DNA of 6,709 nucleotides from the NCBI GenBank assembly GCA_021781315.1, contig JAJXXB010000094.1:1-6709 (forward strand), in the 5' to 3' direction. Position 1 is the stretch's first letter, and every line of letters begins with the position of its first letter. The stretch comes from Actinomycetes bacterium (GTDB lineage Bacteria > Actinomycetota > Acidimicrobiia > Acidimicrobiales > RAAP-2). Below are positions 5,040 to 6,709 of the stretch, piece by piece. A program made the position numbers and the translations under genes. The notes under the pieces were generated by a model. It saw nothing but the letters and a program-made list of their open reading frames with translations, did not search any database and was not told where the DNA came from.

Positions 5040-6709
5040 TGCAGGACCACCAGGATGATCACCAGCGCGACGAGGCCGTAGGCCAGGTAGCGGTGCACGC
5101 TGCCGTTGGCGATGCCTCTCGTGTGCGCGGCCCACCAGTCGAGGCCGCGCGCGAGGGGTCGAAAGAGCGCGCGCTCGACGATGTCCTCGTTAGCGGATCG
5201 GTAGCTGATGCGCTCGAGGTAGTAGCGCGACTCGACCACGTGGCTGACGTCGACGTCGTGGTCGGGTCGCAGCACGTCGTCAAAGACCCGCATGATGGGT
5301 TCGCCGAAGGACGTCGCCGTGTACTGCATGCGAGCCGTCTGGTTGTGGCGTCCCGACCCCCAGGGCTCGAGCGTGGCGACGTCCGCAAAGCCGCTGCGAC
5401 GCGTCGCGAGCGCGCGCCAGCCGGCGACGAGGACGATCGCCCCGGTCAGGGCCGCCGAGAGGTAGAGCGGGGTGAGGGCTCCCGTGAGAGGAGCGAGGCG
5501 CAGCGTCACCCAGCCCGCGACCGGCGCGTTCGGGCCGTTGTCGAGCGACCGGTTCACGACGCCGATCACCGCGTAGGGCGCGACACCGGTCACCACGCAG
5601 GCGAGCGCGGTCAGTGACGCTGACACGCGCATCGCGCGACTGGCCTCTTGGGCCTCGAGTGCGCCCGCGCTGCGCCCGCGGCCCAAGAAGGTGATGCCGT
5701 AGGCCTTCACGAAGGCGATGATCGTCAGACCGCCCGTGAGAGCGACCGCCGCGACCGCGAGGGTGACGGTGATCGTCGCCGCCACGCCGTGCGCGCCCAG
5801 AGAGTGCAACAGGCTCTGGAACAAGAGCCACTCGCCGCTAAAGCCGTTGAGCGGGGGGATGGCCGAGACCGCCAGCGTTCCGGCGAGGAAGGCGAGTGCG
5901 GTCACCGGCATCGCCCGCGCGAGGCCGCCCAGCTCGTCCATGTTGCGCGACTGGGTGGCGGCGTGCACGGAACCAGCGGCGAAGAAGAGCGTGCTCTTGA
6001 AGAGGGAGTGATTCACGACGAGCACGAGCGCGGTGACCAGCGCTAGCGAGGCCACCATCGGATGGCCCGTGGCGAGGGTCAGACCCGACGCGCCGAGGGC
6101 CATCAGCACCAGTCCCATGTTGTCCGAGGTGGAGTAGGCGAGCAGGCGCTTCACGTCCTTGCTGGTGGCTGCGTAGAGCGCGCCGACGATCGCGGTGACG
6201 CCACCGACGGCGCTCACCACGAGCCACCACCACTGCTCGCCGCCGTGCAACAGAACGCGCCCGACGAGGATGATGCCGTAGATGCCGAGATTCACCATCG
6301 CTCCCGACATCAGCGCCGAGACGGGTCCGGGGGCCTCGGCGTGGGCGCGCGGCAGCCACACGTGCAGCGGCACCGCGCCGGACTTGGACGCGAAGCCCAC
6401 GAGCGCGAGGAGAAAGAACGTCGACGCCGAACCCGGGGCCAGGCTGGCGGCGCTCGCGGCGATGTGCGTGAAACTGGTCGAGTGCGCGTGCGCCGCCAGG
6501 CCGACCAGCGAGAAGGTGATGGCCACCGCGCCACCCTGGGTCATCACCGCGTACCAGCGGGCCGCGCTGATCGCCTCGCGCCGGCGGGCGTGGTCGTGCG
6601 CCACGAGGGCGAGCGAGGAGAGCGCCATCAGCTCCCAGGCGAACAAGAAGGTGGTGACGTTGCCGGCCATGGGCACCGCGAGCAGCCCCAGAACGAAGAG
6701 CGAAAACGA
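5036..6709 (-). CDS. hyfB: HyfB-like antiporter-type membrane subunit, N-terminus beyond window edge
   Basis: An open frame runs from the right edge to TGA at 5036-5038, giving 557 visible residues. Mycobacterial Rv0083 is about 640, so roughly 80-90 N-terminal residues (the first helices) are missing. The GTG at 6676 lies within the helix SFSLFVLGLLAVPMAGNVTT and is not the start. Antiporter-family residues, counted from the first visible residue: E26 in FAWELMALSS, K109 in FASKSGAVPLHVWLP, APGPVSALMSG (126-136), H234 and K238 in NHSLFKSTLFF, and E293 in FSGEWLLFQS. After the antiporter core there is a polar segment of about 100 residues (roughly 436-536), including RMQYTATSF (460-468), a HyfB/HycC-type signature. 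A final helix, YLAYGLVALVIILVVLQ, ends the protein. It pairs with the HyfF-like subunit as the second proton channel. The tail motif that carries Cys in relatives I remember (WxCG) here reads WGSG (450-453). Confidence 0.92.
   Translation of the reverse strand, partial: SFSLFVLGLLAVPMAGNVTTFLFAWELMALSSLALVAHDHARRREAISAARWYAVMTQGGAVAITFSLVGLAAHAHSTSFTHIAASAASLAPGSASTFFLLALVGFASKSGAVPLHVWLPRAHAEAPGPVSALMSGAMVNLGIYGIILVGRVLLHGGEQWWWLVVSAVGGVTAIVGALYAATSKDVKRLLAYSTSDNMGLVLMALGASGLTLATGHPMVASLALVTALVLVVNHSLFKSTLFFAAGSVHAATQSRNMDELGGLARAMPVTALAFLAGTLAVSAIPPLNGFSGEWLLFQSLLHSLGAHGVAATITVTLAVAAVALTGGLTIIAFVKAYGITFLGRGRSAGALEAQEASRAMRVSASLTALACVVTGVAPYAVIGVVNRSLDNGPNAPVAGWVTLRLAPLTGALTPLYLSAALTGAIVLVAGWRALATRRSGFADVATLEPWGSGRHNQTARMQYTATSFGEPIMRVFDDVLRPDHDVDVSHVVESRYYLERISYRSANEDIVERALFRPLARGLDWWAAHTRGIANGSVHRYLAYGLVALVIILVVLQ

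Noticed and set aside
3835..5058. A 407-codon plus-strand open frame opposite the HyfC/HyfE-like genes
   Set aside because: Antisense shadow with Ser/Thr/Arg/Ala-rich composition and no domain. The opposite strand has clear family motifs.

Overview
The window is high-GC DNA, packed with genes and with essentially no non-coding sequence. It most likely comes from an actinobacterium. The evidence is the base composition, an RNase J of the type common in high-GC Gram-positives, and a five-gene order matching the hyc-like locus of Mycobacterium tuberculosis (Rv0083-Rv0087, from memory) with near-identical protein lengths. Species cannot be called from this sequence.

Layout. On the plus strand, 1-519 is the 3' end of an RNase J gene cut by the left edge. 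Everything from 516 to the right edge is one minus-strand operon, read right to left: a HyfB-like antiporter-type membrane subunit (5036-6709, N-terminus beyond the edge), a HyfC/NuoH-like membrane anchor (4089-5039), a HyfE/NuoK-like subunit (3436-4092), a HyfF/HycQ-like antiporter-type subunit (1997-3436), and a fused NuoC-NuoD-like 'hydrogenase large subunit' (516-2000). The genes overlap by 4, 4, 1 and 4 bases, so they are probably translationally coupled. The operon and the RNase J gene converge and share the palindrome CTAG as both stop codons.

How the parts fit. Four membrane proteins form a proton-translocating arm like that of group 4 [NiFe] hydrogenases and complex I, with the ion-path Glu, Lys and His residues retained. 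The large subunit should carry the catalytic site on the cytoplasmic face. It has the right fold signatures, but all four nickel-iron cysteines are gone: the first pair is Ser/Ser and the C-terminal pair is Ser/Gly. The complex therefore cannot be a conventional hydrogenase or formate hydrogenlyase, although automatic annotation would name it so. It belongs with the energy-converting-hydrogenase-related (Ehr-like) complexes, whose redox reaction is unsettled. The iron-sulfur small subunit (NuoB/HyfI-like) is not in the window. By the mycobacterial order it should lie just beyond the right edge.

The long plus-strand open frames opposite the operon are antisense shadows caused by GC bias. I see no RNA genes, CRISPR arrays, insertion sequences or convincing terminators.
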